Of a DNA stretch of 64,000 nt, positions 42,075 to 50,607 are shown piece by piece; position 1 is the first letter of the stretch, and each line of letters starts with the position of its first letter. Source of the stretch: Paenibacillus mendelii. Lineage in GTDB: Bacteria > Bacillota > Bacilli > Paenibacillales > Paenibacillaceae. The position numbers were made by a program, and so were the translations under genes. The stretch lies in contig NZ_JANHOF010000004.1 of NCBI RefSeq assembly GCF_024498075.1, positions 62,001 to 126,000 of the forward strand. The letters are read 5' to 3'. The notes under the pieces are model-generated. The model searched no databases. It was not told the DNA's origin and saw nothing but the letters and a program-made list of their open reading frames with translations.

Positions 42075-42872
42075 TTACACTTTCACTCTTGGTTTTGCTG
42101 GGTCGCATTTCGGATCGGGAACCATTCCTAAACTTGCGAGCTTCATTAAATAATAACATTCTTCCCGCATCATGTGGTCAGGCATCAATGGTGTGATTCG
42201 GTCAAGGACCTCCGCTGTCAATTCCATGTCCTCAAGCTCACGAAGAAACGAGACGAAGAGCTTCATTTCAAGATCGATATCCTTATGGAACCTGTGAAAT
42301 GCCGGAAAGTCTCGTAAATGCGTTCGCATATAGCCGGCCATTTCAACACTTTTCATGTAGAATTGTTGAAAATGGATCTCGAACTTTTGACTTTGTTCTA
42401 TCAAACGTTTTTCTACTGAGTCCAAGTCGCTTGCAATTGCTGCAGCGTGACCCGCTGCATCTAATAACCAAAGCAAATCGTGGTGAAGGGCCTCAAAACG
42501 GGGTACCGCTTCTCCCGCAGCCAACGCATGTAAAATTCGCAAATATTCTTCCAGTTCATTCACCATATGGTTGATAAAAGTTGGTGTTAATCCGATCGTA
42601 ACTTTACCGAGGAGAAGCCTCTGCAATAGATTTAATTTGAATAACCGCAACTGGCTAGTCAATGGAAGTGCCTCTTGGGGCAGTGTTTTAATGGTTGCAT
42701 CACTCGTAGCGGCACGGGATAATTCCAGCAGGCGATCGAACGATTGGATAAAATGTTGTGCTCTTTGAATATCTTCAGCTTCCTTTGGCGAGAGCGCGTT
42801 ATAAATAAAACGACTGTGATCTCCAAGAATTTGCAGCCAAAAACGATGTTCAAATAACGCAGTTAAGGACAT
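42075..42872 (-). CDS. DUF2935 helical protein
   Basis: A 265-residue protein, start at ATG 42870-42872 (MSLTALFEHRFWLQILGDHS) with AGGAGG upstream. It is built of two similar four-helix halves, each with metal-type residues: EHRFWLQILGDHSRFI with INHMVNELEEYLRIL in the first, and HHDLLWLLDAAGHA with REECYYLMKLASLGM in the second. This is the DUF2935 pattern, related to ferritin-like or hemerythrin-like folds and probably metal-binding. Such proteins are common in spore-formers; role unknown. Confidence 0.83.
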   Translation of the reverse strand: MSLTALFEHRFWLQILGDHSRFIYNALSPKEAEDIQRAQHFIQSFDRLLELSRAATSDATIKTLPQEALPLTSQLRLFKLNLLQRLLLGKVTIGLTPTFINHMVNELEEYLRILHALAAGEAVPRFEALHHDLLWLLDAAGHAAAIASDLDSVEKRLIEQSQKFEIHFQQFYMKSVEMAGYMRTHLRDFPAFHRFHKDIDLEMKLFVSFLRELEDMELTAEVLDRITPLMPDHMMREECYYLMKLASLGMVPDPKCDPAKPRVKV

Positions 42873-43180
42873 ACGTGTGTTCCTCCTTTCGACGTATTTC
42901 AACGATATAAGGTATGAGTCAGTTCGTTGATTTATTACGCTAAACAAAAGCTGACCCATACCTTCTGGTTAAGGCTTCAAGACGACCTTAATGCAATTGT
43001 CCACTTATGTCCTTAACCGGCTTGTGACAAGAACACTCCCTCTTTTTCGCGCGAATTTGCTTGGGGATGAATTCAACACACAAACAAATAATGGAGAACT
43101 CAAGTGCGAAGAATATTTGATTTTCCTTAAGGGAATCTTATGCTCGTACAAAATTCAAACCTTAAGGAGGTTTAGTGGTC

Positions 43181-43399
43181 ATGAAAAAAATATGCTCATC
43201 TCTAATCGCCTTTACAATCCTGTTGTCCGTATTATCAATCCCTGCCTCTGCACAACAAGATAACAACATGGATATGAATGCGAACAACTACCGGACAAAT
43301 GCCACGGCTAATGATAATGATTTTGACTGGGGCTGGCTAGGTTTAATTGGCTTAGCAGGCTTGTTCGGATTAAGAAGCCGCGATCGGGAACGTACTTGA
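43181..43399 (+). CDS. WGxxGxxG-type small exported protein
   Basis: A 72-residue protein from ATG 43181 with AAGGAGG before it. MKKICSSLIAFTILLSVLSI is a signal peptide ending near SAQ. The mature part has an Asn/Asp-rich spacer (QQDNNMDMNANNYRTNATAN) and ends DWGWLGLIGLAGLFGL then RSRDRERT, a C-terminal WGxxGxxG motif, hydrophobic segment and arginines, as in the CTERM-like sorting signals reported in Bacillales. It would end up anchored in the membrane. A good terminator follows. Confidence 0.8.
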   Translation: MKKICSSLIAFTILLSVLSIPASAQQDNNMDMNANNYRTNATANDNDFDWGWLGLIGLAGLFGLRSRDRERT

Positions 43400-43414
43400 G
43401 CCGAATTTTAGATG

Positions 43415-43444
43415 AACCCCCTTTTTCCAATAAGGGGGTTTTTT
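43415..43444 (+). terminator. Terminator of the WGxxGxxG gene
   Basis: AACCCCCTT...AAGGGGGTT then TTTT. Confidence 0.85.
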
Positions 43445-43568
43445 AGCTGCGATTCTTTCGTACCTTTCAATATGTTTACAAATGGTAATTCTGCATATTG
43501 CATTATTTCTGTGTTGCTGAGCAAATTAAATCTGTTTTAAATCAAACAATGTAGAGGAGCAATGTTAA

Positions 43569-44087
43569 ATGGGCATTTTGAGCGGTAATCCAAAAGACGA
43601 ACCAATGCATTATGGTGAGGTTTTTAATGTATGGCAGGCTTCCACTGTGGCCAAAGGAGCTGTATCCTGCTACCAAGCATATTTAAACCACTCCGGTGAC
43701 AAGGATCTAAAAAAAGTTTTGGATGCTCTTATTGATCAAGCGAAGCTCGAGATTAAAGAGCTCGATACTTTACTGACAAATAACGGAATTGCTCCAGCAC
43801 CCGTAATGCCTGAAAGGCCACCAGTAAAACTTGAAGATATCCCTGCCGGCGCAAGGTTTTCTGATCCTGAAATCGCTGCTAAAATTGCATGTGACACTTC
43901 TGTAGGTTTGGTTGCTTGTAGTCAAGCTATGGGCCAATCAATTAGGGAAGATATTGGTGCTCTATTCGCTAAATATCATCTCACTAAAACAGCTTTAGGC
44001 GTTCGGATCCTGGAGATGGTCAAAGAAAAAGGATGGCTTATCCCTCCCCCTCTTCAGTTGAAACGCCCCGAGCCGGTAAAAGTGTAA
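43569..44087 (+). CDS. DUF3231-family protein (coat F-like fold)
   Basis: A 172-residue helical protein: MGILSGNPKDEPMHYGEVFN, VWQASTVAKGAVSCYQAYLN, KKVLDALIDQAKLEIKELDT, LLTNNGIAPAPVMPERPP and a C-terminal CSQAMGQSIREDIGALFAKY. This is half of the DUF3231 pattern (usual proteins have two such repeats, about 330 residues; single-repeat ones exist). GAGGAG precedes the ATG. The fold resembles that of spore coat protein CotF. Probably a spore or envelope protein; not proven. Confidence 0.82.
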   Translation: MGILSGNPKDEPMHYGEVFNVWQASTVAKGAVSCYQAYLNHSGDKDLKKVLDALIDQAKLEIKELDTLLTNNGIAPAPVMPERPPVKLEDIPAGARFSDPEIAAKIACDTSVGLVACSQAMGQSIREDIGALFAKYHLTKTALGVRILEMVKEKGWLIPPPLQLKRPEPVKV

Positions 44088-44241
44088 TTCACATTGTAAT
44101 CCTGCTCACTAATTGGGCGGGATTTTTTTACACATATTTTCAAACCCATGTATTTAACCTGTCTTTTCCACATTGCTTGGCGGCATGAATATACATTATC
44201 AACCAGTGGGCATAATACCCTCGGGGGTGAAGAGTTGCACC

Positions 44242-44331
44242 ATGAAATGTGTCTATTGTGACAACTTAAAACAATTAAAAGGTAAAAAACACAAGTGCTA
44301 TATATGCACCATCATTAAAACAACAACATAA
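44242..44331 (+). CDS. 29-residue zinc-ribbon-like peptide (or 48 residues from 44185)
   Basis: MKCVYCDNLKQLKGKKHKCY then ICTIIKTTT, a complete CxxC...CxxC knuckle in 29 residues. GGGGGTG lies about 13 bases before the ATG at 44242; an in-frame ATG at 44185 would add 19 residues. Similar tiny CxxC proteins exist in Bacillales, but I cannot name one. Confidence 0.5.
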   Translation: MKCVYCDNLKQLKGKKHKCYICTIIKTTT

Positions 44332-44367
44332 AAAGGAATTCTAATTTACGTGAAAGGAATGAAGATT

Positions 44368-44529
44368 TTGAAAAAGGTTAACCGTAACCATAACGAACAC
44401 GATCCAATTATTGCCCCCGGAATGAACACTAGTGATCCGTTAGAAGAGAAAGCTTCTGACGAAGAGATCGAGCGTGGCCAATATACAGAAGTTACAAGCT
44501 TGTTTTTAGATCGCACTCCGGAAGACTAA
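44368..44529 (+). CDS. 53-residue acidic small protein
   Basis: From TTG 44368 with AAAGGA nine bases before (ATG at 44359 is too near that site): MKKVNRNHNEHDPIIAPGMN, TSDPLEEKASDEEIERGQYT, EVTSLFLDRTPED. Acidic, no hydrophobic core, no cysteine. The EEIERGxYTxVTxLxxDRTPED ending looks conserved-type but I do not recognise it. It follows the zinc-ribbon-like gene after 36 bases on the same strand. Confidence 0.5.
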   Translation: MKKVNRNHNEHDPIIAPGMNTSDPLEEKASDEEIERGQYTEVTSLFLDRTPED

Positions 44530-44579
44530 CCATGCCCCCTTTACATTTTCAGACGAAAATCAAATTCTCAAGGAATGAA

Positions 44580-44614
44580 AATAAAAAAAGAACCGGCCCT
44601 CACCGAGGCCGGTT
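44580..44614 (-). terminator. Terminator of the DoxX gene
   Basis: Minus strand GAACCGGCCTC...GAGGGCCGGTTC then TTTTTTT. Confidence 0.85.
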
Positions 44615-44624
44615 CGTTTGAAAA

Positions 44625-45200
44625 TTATAAAGAAACCGACTTGTTGCGGTGCCGGAAATTCCAAGGCGTACCAAGGAACGGCAGCGCCCATCTGTCTAGC
44701 CCGTACCATCCAGCCACCTTCCAACCCAGTACGATCCAAGTCGCAAGAATAAACAGCAGCGGGTTGCTGCTCAGCGTTCCTGCGAACAGGAAGCTCGCGT
44801 TCATAAATGCGCCGAAAAAGGCTGCGATGCCCGTCAATAAGCCGAGAATCAGGCCAAGCCCGACAAGCAATTCGCCGAATGCCACAACGTAAGAGAATAC
44901 TCTCGCGTTCGGCAGCACCATATTTTCCAAAAAGGTCGCATACCAGCCCGAGACGTCCTGGCCACTCTCCGCTTTCCCTAGCGCCCCCTTGACAAATCCG
45001 GTAAGCCCCGCGCCGGCGTTGCTGCCGACCCACTTGTCGTCAGTCACTTTGTGCCAGCCCGCACTAACCCAAGCATAGCCTAAGTATAATCGAATAATTA
45101 ACCATAAGAGACCGGATCTCGTATTATTGAAAAAGAAATTCGATACCGGGTTATCGGGAATGATGATGTTTTTCCCTTGTAGTTCTTCTTTGATGGTCAT
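44625..45200 (-). CDS. DoxX-family membrane protein
   Basis: A 191-residue protein starting MTIKEELQGKNIIIPDNPVS (ATG 45198-45200, GGAGC upstream). Four membrane segments: LLWLIIRLYLGYAWVSAGWH, VFSYVVAFGELLVGLGLILG, LTGIAAFFGAFMNASFLFAG and LLFILATWIVLGWKVAGWYG. The RLYLGYxWxxAGWxK start and GELLVGLGLILG helix are DoxX marks. In Firmicutes these proteins are linked to thiosulfate or quinone metabolism and to oxidative stress, without a fixed reaction. Single gene. Confidence 0.85.
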   Translation of the reverse strand: MTIKEELQGKNIIIPDNPVSNFFFNNTRSGLLWLIIRLYLGYAWVSAGWHKVTDDKWVGSNAGAGLTGFVKGALGKAESGQDVSGWYATFLENMVLPNARVFSYVVAFGELLVGLGLILGLLTGIAAFFGAFMNASFLFAGTLSSNPLLFILATWIVLGWKVAGWYGLDRWALPFLGTPWNFRHRNKSVSL

Positions 45201-45236
45201 TAGTATCAGCTCCAATGTAATATTTTACCTATCATA

Positions 45237-45504
45237 TTACACCGTTTCGAGAATTGTAAAGTTCTTATTGTAAATAAACGCTTGAAGATGGCCCTTTAGC
45301 TGGCGTTCTTCCATGAGTCTGATTACAACTGGTCTCCTTCTCTGGGAATGGGAGTTGTATATATGGAACTGGAATAACACAAGGAATGGCTGCGCTCCGT
45401 TACCCCGGCCTTCCTGCACGGCCAAGCGATCCATAGTTTGATGTCGGAAACAGATATTCTTCCAATTTTCATGAATCATCCTCTTGACATATTACCGCTG
45501 TGCT
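45237..45504. other. Doubtful open frame, no gene called
   Basis: A minus-strand frame of 80 codons (MIHENWKNICFRHQTMDRLA...) covers most of this stretch, but it has no ribosome binding site and no similarity I recognise. Another frame reads RISVSDIKLWIAWPCRKAGV, equally anonymous. It is probably a decayed gene. Confidence 0.3.
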
Positions 45505-46415
45505 TTAAGTATATTTCTCTATCATTTTATTTAAAAACCTCCGAAAATCATCAAGATATGTTTTAGGCTCTATGATTTTCAGATTCGTTCCGAAACTGGC
45601 CAAAAATTGAAACCCAGTGTTGTTTTGCGGCACATGGATTGTGGCTAATAGAAATTCAGAACTATAGTTTTCAACACTCTTCCGACCGTACCTTTCAATA
45701 AATTGATCCCTTATGCTAGGCGAGATCAGTGCTTTAATTGCAACTAGTTGCGGTTGAAAACTTTCTTCAGCTTCGTGTTCAACCAAATAATCCCTAGGAA
45801 CAAATGTCTTTAAATCCATATGGAGATTGTCGCTTCTGGACAATTTAAATGTTCGATACCCCATCCGATTTAAACAGAATCCTTTCAAGTACCAACTCAT
45901 TTCGCTAAAATGCAGCTGGTATGGCTCGACCATTCTATTCGTTTTGATACCATTTATATCCATATAATCAAATGAAAGCAGCCTTCCTTGCACTATTGCT
46001 TCCTGACATGTCCTTAAGATTAGGAGAATCTCAGCGCGACCGTCCCAATCATAAAATGACAGATGAATGGGAACTTTCAGAGACGCTGAGCTTACCATCG
46101 ACTCAATTTTTTAACCGTTACCTCTACTTCTTCGCTGATTAGAATTTGTTCCAATCCGCTCAACGCAGTTAAGATATTTTCTAAGTCTTTGCTGCTTAAA
46201 AGTCGTTTATCTAATTTGTATTCATCCATAATACCAAAACCGCCGTTAACTCCATTAATTGAATAGATCGGTATATTCGACAAACTCAGTGTTTCCATAT
46301 CACGAAGAATCGTCCTTTTGGATACGTCAAATAATTGTGAGAATTTTGTTGATGAAACAACATCCTTTTGCAGCAATATCATTACTATAGCTATTAACCT
46401 CTCAATTTTCCCCAT
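45505..46415 (-). pseudogene. WYL-domain (YafY-type) transcriptional regulator, frameshifted
   Basis: Part one, from ATG 46413-46415 (GGGAGGAG upstream), is a winged helix: MGKIERLIAIVMILLQKDVV, SSTKFSQLFDVSKRTILRDM, then GGFGIMDEYKLDKRLLSSKD and EVTVKKLSRW*. Part two, in a shifted frame from 46098, starts MVSSASLKVPIHLSFYDWDG and contains LSFDYMDINGIKTNRMVEPY, SWYLKGFC (WYL motif) and the C-terminal WCX part. A missing base at about 46096 splits the 300-residue protein. It is divergent from a VOC gene across a 15-bp-arm palindrome. Either the regulator is dead or the read is wrong. Confidence 0.82.
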
Positions 46416-46572
46416 GTTACTCCTCCCGCTCACATCGTTATACAGCTTCCCGTTTTCCAAAAATCACGAAAATCTCATATGGAGTCACCTAACCCCTGTA
46501 ATACAAAAGACGCTTTATTCGAGTAAAGCTTCAATATAACTCATTACTGAATAACTCTTTTTTCACAGCCAG

Positions 46573-46609
46573 ATATAATAGGTGACACACAAGCTGTCAC
46601 CTATTATAT
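46573..46609. promoter_or_regulatory. 37-bp palindrome between the WYL regulator and the VOC gene
   Basis: Arms ATATAATAGGTGACA / TGTCACCTATTATAT, perfect over 15 bases with a CACAAGC centre, 37 bases before the VOC start. A good candidate operator for the WYL regulator; the outer part TATAATA may overlap a -10 element. Confidence 0.65.
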
Positions 46610-46645
46610 AATATACTGCATTTATAACAAGGAGGAGGGTTTTTC

Positions 46646-47107
46646 ATGTCAGTTATTGTATATTTAAACTTTGATGGAAACACAGAACAAGTCATTGAAT
46701 TTTATTCGGAAGCTTTGAATTCGAGTAAAGTGAAAAAAGTGAAATTCAAGGATTTCCCACAAGATCCAAACTATCCATTGCCAGAAAATGAGTTGGATAT
46801 GGTTATGGAGTCATCGTTAGAATTCGCTGGCGGGAAAATAATTATGTCGGATATTTTGCCTTCCATGAAGAGGGTAACAGGCGAGTTGGTTAAAGGAAAT
46901 AATGTGCTGATCAGTATCGTTATCGATGATAAACAAGCGCTGGAAAATTACTTCAATAATTTGTCTGTTGGCGGCCATGTTATCATGCCTTTATCAAACA
47001 TGCCTTGGTCTTCGTGCTTCGGTATGTTGGTTGATAAATTCGGTATCGGTTGGAAGCTCAATAGTGATGCGGACAAGTTTCTTGATCGTGTGATTTCAAG
47101 CAAATAA
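46646..47107 (+). CDS. VOC-superfamily (PhnB/YjdN-like) protein
   Basis: A 153-residue protein with AAGGAGGAGG before its ATG. MSVIVYLNFDGNTEQVIEFY and SEALNSSKVKKVKF form the first beta-alpha-beta unit, FAGGKIIMSDILPSMKR and ISIVIDDKQALENYFNNLSV the rest, ending CFGMLVDKFGIGWKLN. PhnB-type proteins form one-gene groups with WYL or ArsR regulators and have no known substrate; the usual metal residues are partly replaced. The WYL regulator beside it probably controlled it. Confidence 0.83.
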   Translation: MSVIVYLNFDGNTEQVIEFYSEALNSSKVKKVKFKDFPQDPNYPLPENELDMVMESSLEFAGGKIIMSDILPSMKRVTGELVKGNNVLISIVIDDKQALENYFNNLSVGGHVIMPLSNMPWSSCFGMLVDKFGIGWKLNSDADKFLDRVISSK

Positions 47108-47374
47108 CAGTTTCGCTTCGGATATAGGGAGATTGAAGCCATCTGAACAGCAGGGATTTGTGCGATCAAGCAGCGAAATGGATGGCGCAGATCTCTAAAA
47201 ATTGCTTTTAACATCCATGAACGATTACTTATGGAACATTTAACTGGAAGCGTGGCAATGTTGCCACGCTTTCTTGTCCCGAGCGGATTATGAACGTAAA
47301 CCATTCTAATACCATTCAACCCATTATTTAATTTTCCCTTTTCCCGGTTTCCTTTGATCATCTGAGAACATGAA

Positions 47375-47399
47375 AAAAGGAGCCACAAAGATGGCTCCC
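47375..47399 (-). terminator. Terminator of the OYE gene
   Basis: Minus strand GGAGCCA-TCTTTG-TGGCTCC then TTTTTT. Confidence 0.85.
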
Positions 47400-47406
47400 T
47401 TACTTC

Positions 47407-48534
47407 TTAGTACAACGTCTTAAGTGACTCCGCGTTAAATGGTACGAGCTCTTCGAATTTACCCATGCGGACTTTCTCAGCCCATGCCGGATCTATTAGT
47501 AAGGCGCGACCGATCGCGACCAAATCGAATTCATCCTGTCCAATGCGAGTCAACAGCTCATTTAGGTCCGCTACCCCAGCGTTCTTCCCTATGAATGCGC
47601 CAAGGAACTCCTTGTCGAGTCCAACAGAGCCTACCGTAATCGTCGGTTTGCCAGTCAACCTCTTGACCCAGCCCGCGAAGTTAAGGGTTGAGCCTTCGAA
47701 TTCGGGTTCCCAGAAGCGGCGAGTCGAGCAGTGGAAAATATCGACTCCCGCATCGACTAGAGGTCGCAGAAGCTGAGCCAGTAATTCTGGAGTTCCCGCA
47801 AGCTTCGCATCGTATTGGGAGGACTTCCATTGCGATAAACGCAGAATGATCGGGAAATCCGGTCCAACCGCAAGTCGGCAAGCCCTGACAACCTCGGCTG
47901 CGAAGCGAGTACGCGCTATCATGCTCCCGCCATATTCATCCGTACGTTGATTTGTTCTTTCCCAGAGAAATTGGTCGATCAAGTAACCGTGAGCGCCATG
48001 GAGCTCAATTCCGTCAAATCCGATTCTTTTCGCATCGGCAGCCGCTTGGGCGAACGCTTGAACGATATAGTCGATCTCCTCTTTCGTCATCGGCTCGTTC
48101 ACGCGTTCTCCGTTGAGGTCAAGCCCGGAAGGACCAATGGACGGCGCCTCTGGATTCGGTAACGATCCATTTGTCCGCGTCATTCCGACATGCCATAGCT
48201 GAGGAACGATTCGGCCTCCCGCTTCGTGAACGGCCGCCACGACTTGCGCCCAACCTTCAAGAGCTTTCTCACCATGAAAATTAGGTACATTAGGATCACC
48301 GGTTGCCGCGGGATGATTAATTAATGTCCCTTCGGTGACGATGAGGCCGACACCGTTCTCTGCCCTTCGTTTGTAATAGGCGGCTACATCCGGCCCTGGT
48401 ACTCCACCAGGTGAGAAACTACGGGTCATCGGAGCCATGACGATGCGGTTAAGTAAATTTAATTTCTCCGATTCGAATGGTTTAAATAGTGTATCTTCGA
48501 TTTGCGATTGTACTACAGAGTTTGATTTCTCCAT
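47407..48534 (-). CDS. Old yellow enzyme-type NADH:flavin oxidoreductase
   Basis: A 375-residue FMN TIM barrel with GGAGG before the ATG. LNLLNRIVMAPMTRSFSPGG, PQLWHVGMTRTNG, HGAHGYLIDQFLWERTNQRT, DEYGGSMIARTRFAAEVVRA and TVGSVGLDKEFL are classical OYE blocks, with the substrate His-Gly-Ala-His and the Arg/Tyr of DEYGG. It matches the plant-OPR/NemA branch. It reduces activated C=C bonds of unsaturated carbonyls and nitro compounds with NAD(P)H. The ArsR-type gene 95 bases upstream on the same strand probably controls it. Confidence 0.9.
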   Translation of the reverse strand: MEKSNSVVQSQIEDTLFKPFESEKLNLLNRIVMAPMTRSFSPGGVPGPDVAAYYKRRAENGVGLIVTEGTLINHPAATGDPNVPNFHGEKALEGWAQVVAAVHEAGGRIVPQLWHVGMTRTNGSLPNPEAPSIGPSGLDLNGERVNEPMTKEEIDYIVQAFAQAAADAKRIGFDGIELHGAHGYLIDQFLWERTNQRTDEYGGSMIARTRFAAEVVRACRLAVGPDFPIILRLSQWKSSQYDAKLAGTPELLAQLLRPLVDAGVDIFHCSTRRFWEPEFEGSTLNFAGWVKRLTGKPTITVGSVGLDKEFLGAFIGKNAGVADLNELLTRIGQDEFDLVAIGRALLIDPAWAEKVRMGKFEELVPFNAESLKTLY

Positions 48535-48541
48535 GTCTTTC

Positions 48542-48600
48542 CCTCCAATTGGTTTATCTGGTGTATATCCTAATATACATAATTATAGATATACTTATTT
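48542..48600. promoter_or_regulatory. AT-rich OYE promoter region with shared ATAGATATA word
   Basis: TATAGATATAC occurs here (about 48585-48595), and ATAGATATA appears again on the minus strand in the ArsR promoter (about 48950-48962, forward TATATCTATTTTTATAG). This may be the ArsR-type binding word. Confidence 0.35.
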
Positions 48601-48629
48601 ATGAAAATCAGCCTGGATTTAATTCCAAG

Positions 48630-48941
48630 CTATAACTCCTTGAGGAGCTGTTCCTTGAAATGTTGAATACCTTTCTCGTTGCGCCGGTAATAGGTCCATT
48701 GGCAATATCGCCTGGACTCCAATAGACCGGACTTCTGCATTTTGACCAAATATCCAGAGATCACTGACTGCGCTAGCCCTGCTTTATCCGCGATAGCCCC
48801 TACGCAGATCCCGCCGTGAAAGTCGCAATCGCTCGGCAATTGGCTCTGGGCTCCGAAATGAACATCGGGTTCCTTCAGCCATTCCAGAATGTTAAGTCGC
48901 GTCTCGTTCGAGAGTGCTTTGATAATCAATAAAATGTCCAT
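48630..48941 (-). CDS. ArsR/SmtB-family regulator
   Basis: A 103-residue winged helix: MDILLIIKALSNETRLNILE then WLKEPDVHFGAQSQ, an unusual CDFHGGICVGAIADKAGLAQ insertion, and SVISGYLVKMQKSGLLESRR. The two cysteines in CDFHGGIC look like a redox or electrophile switch rather than a metal site of the classical type; similar sequences in Bacillales stand next to OYE or quinone-related genes. It lies upstream of the OYE gene on the same strand with an 95-base gap. Confidence 0.85.
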   Translation of the reverse strand: MDILLIIKALSNETRLNILEWLKEPDVHFGAQSQLPSDCDFHGGICVGAIADKAGLAQSVISGYLVKMQKSGLLESRRYCQWTYYRRNEKGIQHFKEQLLKEL

Positions 48942-48961
48942 AAACAGATTATATCTATTTT

Positions 48962-49368
48962 TATAGAAATGTAAATACCCTGGATTACTGAGCTAACATA
49001 ATAATGCCTGCAATTATCGAGATCGAAGCGAAGATGCGACCATTTCCATTTCACTTGGATGCCGATAGCTTGGCATCCGTCAATTCGTTAGTATTAAGGG
49101 CAATCAAGGAGTTTCTGGATCTTCTTCCTCCCTCTTCTTCGTTAATGACTGTGTCTCTACATACATTGCCGTGATGATTCAATCGCTTTCCGGGCGGACG
49201 AATTCCGCCTGAGCGCTGGAACGAGCACAGAAATTAGTGGCGTCTGCGAAACGAAATCCTTTCATAGAAAAGGCTTTTTCTAGCCATCTCATCCCCTGGC
49301 CAGCAGCCGTGTCTTAGTTATGTATTTCGCTATCGTTTCCCGTTAACTTAATGCTTTTTGACTCCTAC
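48962..49368. other. Gene-poor stretch
   Basis: No supported gene. A + frame of 56 codons at 49004-49174 (MPAIIEIEAKMRPFPFHLDA...) has no ribosome binding site. A family A core (GCTATCGTTTCCCGTTAAC) is at 49330-49350. Confidence 0.45.
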
Positions 49369-49956
49369 TCAAGAACCTCGAATTTCCGAGATGATGGAGC
49401 TGAGAAACTTTTGCTGTTCAAAACTAGCTTTTTCACATAGCCCCCATAGCAATTGACTCTCATGCTCAGTCAGATCCCGTTTGAGTGTTGAACTCATTCT
49501 TTGTTTCAAGTCGAAATACACGCCTCTTTCTTCGACTGCCCGAATATAGTGCCCGTCCGGATCATAAAAGGTGAAATAACCGAAATCATTTGTAAATTCT
49601 GGTTCTTTATCAATATGGGCTCCAGCTTGTTTAATCCGTTCATGCAAAGCAAGCAAATCATTCGTTAACATCTCAACCATCGTCACGTGCCCCGTGCTGC
49701 TTGTGATAAAGAATGAACGAGGAAATACAAACTTCAATTGTGTGACATCTTCCGGTTTGGTTTCCATCAAAAAAATACCCGGACCGTTTCCATTTTTCAA
49801 TGCAACTTGTGCCTCTCCAAATGAATAATCTGCTGAAATCAATTCATAGCCCAACACATCACAATAAAAATCCACCGATTTTTTCAAATTTGTGACTGGA
49901 AATCTCAAGCAGCAGTAACCGATCACATCTGCACCATTCGTTTTTTTGTTCAACAT
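49369..49956 (-). CDS. VOC-superfamily protein with C-terminal helical extension
   Basis: A 195-residue protein. The VOC part (to about 145) reads VIGYCCLRFPVTNLKKSVDF, YCDVLGYELISADYSFGEAQ, and FGYFTFYDPDGHYIRAVEER, with the usual C-terminal Glu. After it comes a 40-residue helix, STLKRDLTEHESQLLWGLCE, not normal for small glyoxalase proteins. AAGGAGAA precedes the ATG. The large middle contains SSTGHVTMVEMLTND with a possible metal His/Glu. Substrate unknown. Confidence 0.8.
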   Translation of the reverse strand: MLNKKTNGADVIGYCCLRFPVTNLKKSVDFYCDVLGYELISADYSFGEAQVALKNGNGPGIFLMETKPEDVTQLKFVFPRSFFITSSTGHVTMVEMLTNDLLALHERIKQAGAHIDKEPEFTNDFGYFTFYDPDGHYIRAVEERGVYFDLKQRMSSTLKRDLTEHESQLLWGLCEKASFEQQKFLSSIISEIRGS

Positions 49957-50111
49957 CGTTTACATTCTCCTTTTTTAAATATCTATTATTCGTTGTGAAT
50001 TACTAGACAAATTCTTTGTCGATGATCGATCATTGCTGGTTCTCAGATCAATTCCGAGTATTTGAGACTGCAGCTTTCCTTGAATTTATTTCGTTAAAAA
50101 ATTCCATATTC

Positions 50112-50185
50112 CTGCCCTTTAGCGTAATAGAAACGAGGAACAACTGCCGCTGTAAACTGTTCCTTGTTTCGTTCAACTTTAGTTG
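50112..50185. repeat. Family A repeat
   Basis: CTGCCCTTTAGCGTAATAG, then AGGAACAACTGCCG... CTGTTCCTTG stem, then TTTCGTTCAACTTTAGTTG. Confidence 0.7.
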
Positions 50186-50237
50186 AAATGGAACATATTG
50201 GTGATATACATACGTCTAATTGAACGGAGGTGGTATT

Positions 50238-50579
50238 GTGAAGAAACACATCATGTTAGTTGCATTTATGCTTGCTTTAGTTGCATGTTCGGGCTCAGAG
50301 ATTCCTCTTCCTCCCGAAGCAAAAGAATCCAAGTCTGCTTGTCCAGAAGTAATACTTCATTTGGGCGGAAAATGTTACTCGGTTCCCAAATCACACAATG
50401 AAACAATAGCTTGGTACGAGGAAAAAGCCAAAGAGGAAGGTTGGACATTTAATGTGATGACAGATGATGAACCTTTCTCATTCATGCTGACTATAGAAGA
50501 CAAGAATGCAACAATAACGTTTTACAGGCAACCAGACGAAAAAAGCTCTGGCTTCTTGATAAAGACTGAATCGAATTGA
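50238..50579 (+). CDS. Small lipoprotein
   Basis: A 113-residue protein from GTG 50238 with CGGAGG nine bases before it. KKHIMLVAFMLALVAC ends in a lipobox (LVAC). The rest, LPPEAKESKSACPEVILHLG, GKCYSVPKSHNETIAWYEEK, AKEEGWTFNVMTDDEPFSFM and LTIEDKNATITFYRQP, has a strand-helix-strand pattern like small periplasmic binding or inhibitor folds. Two family A repeats flank it. Function unknown. Confidence 0.75.
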   Translation: MKKHIMLVAFMLALVACSGSEIPLPPEAKESKSACPEVILHLGGKCYSVPKSHNETIAWYEEKAKEEGWTFNVMTDDEPFSFMLTIEDKNATITFYRQPDEKSSGFLIKTESN

Positions 50580-50607
50580 TACTTCGACCCAATGTTTTAT
50601 TCCACAT

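Noticed and set aside
45237-45479. An 80-codon minus-strand frame after the DoxX gene
   Set aside because: No ribosome binding site, no similarity and unusual composition; not called as a gene.
49004-49174. A 56-codon + strand frame (MPAIIEIEAK...)
   Set aside because: No ribosome binding site and no neighbour relation; probably chance.
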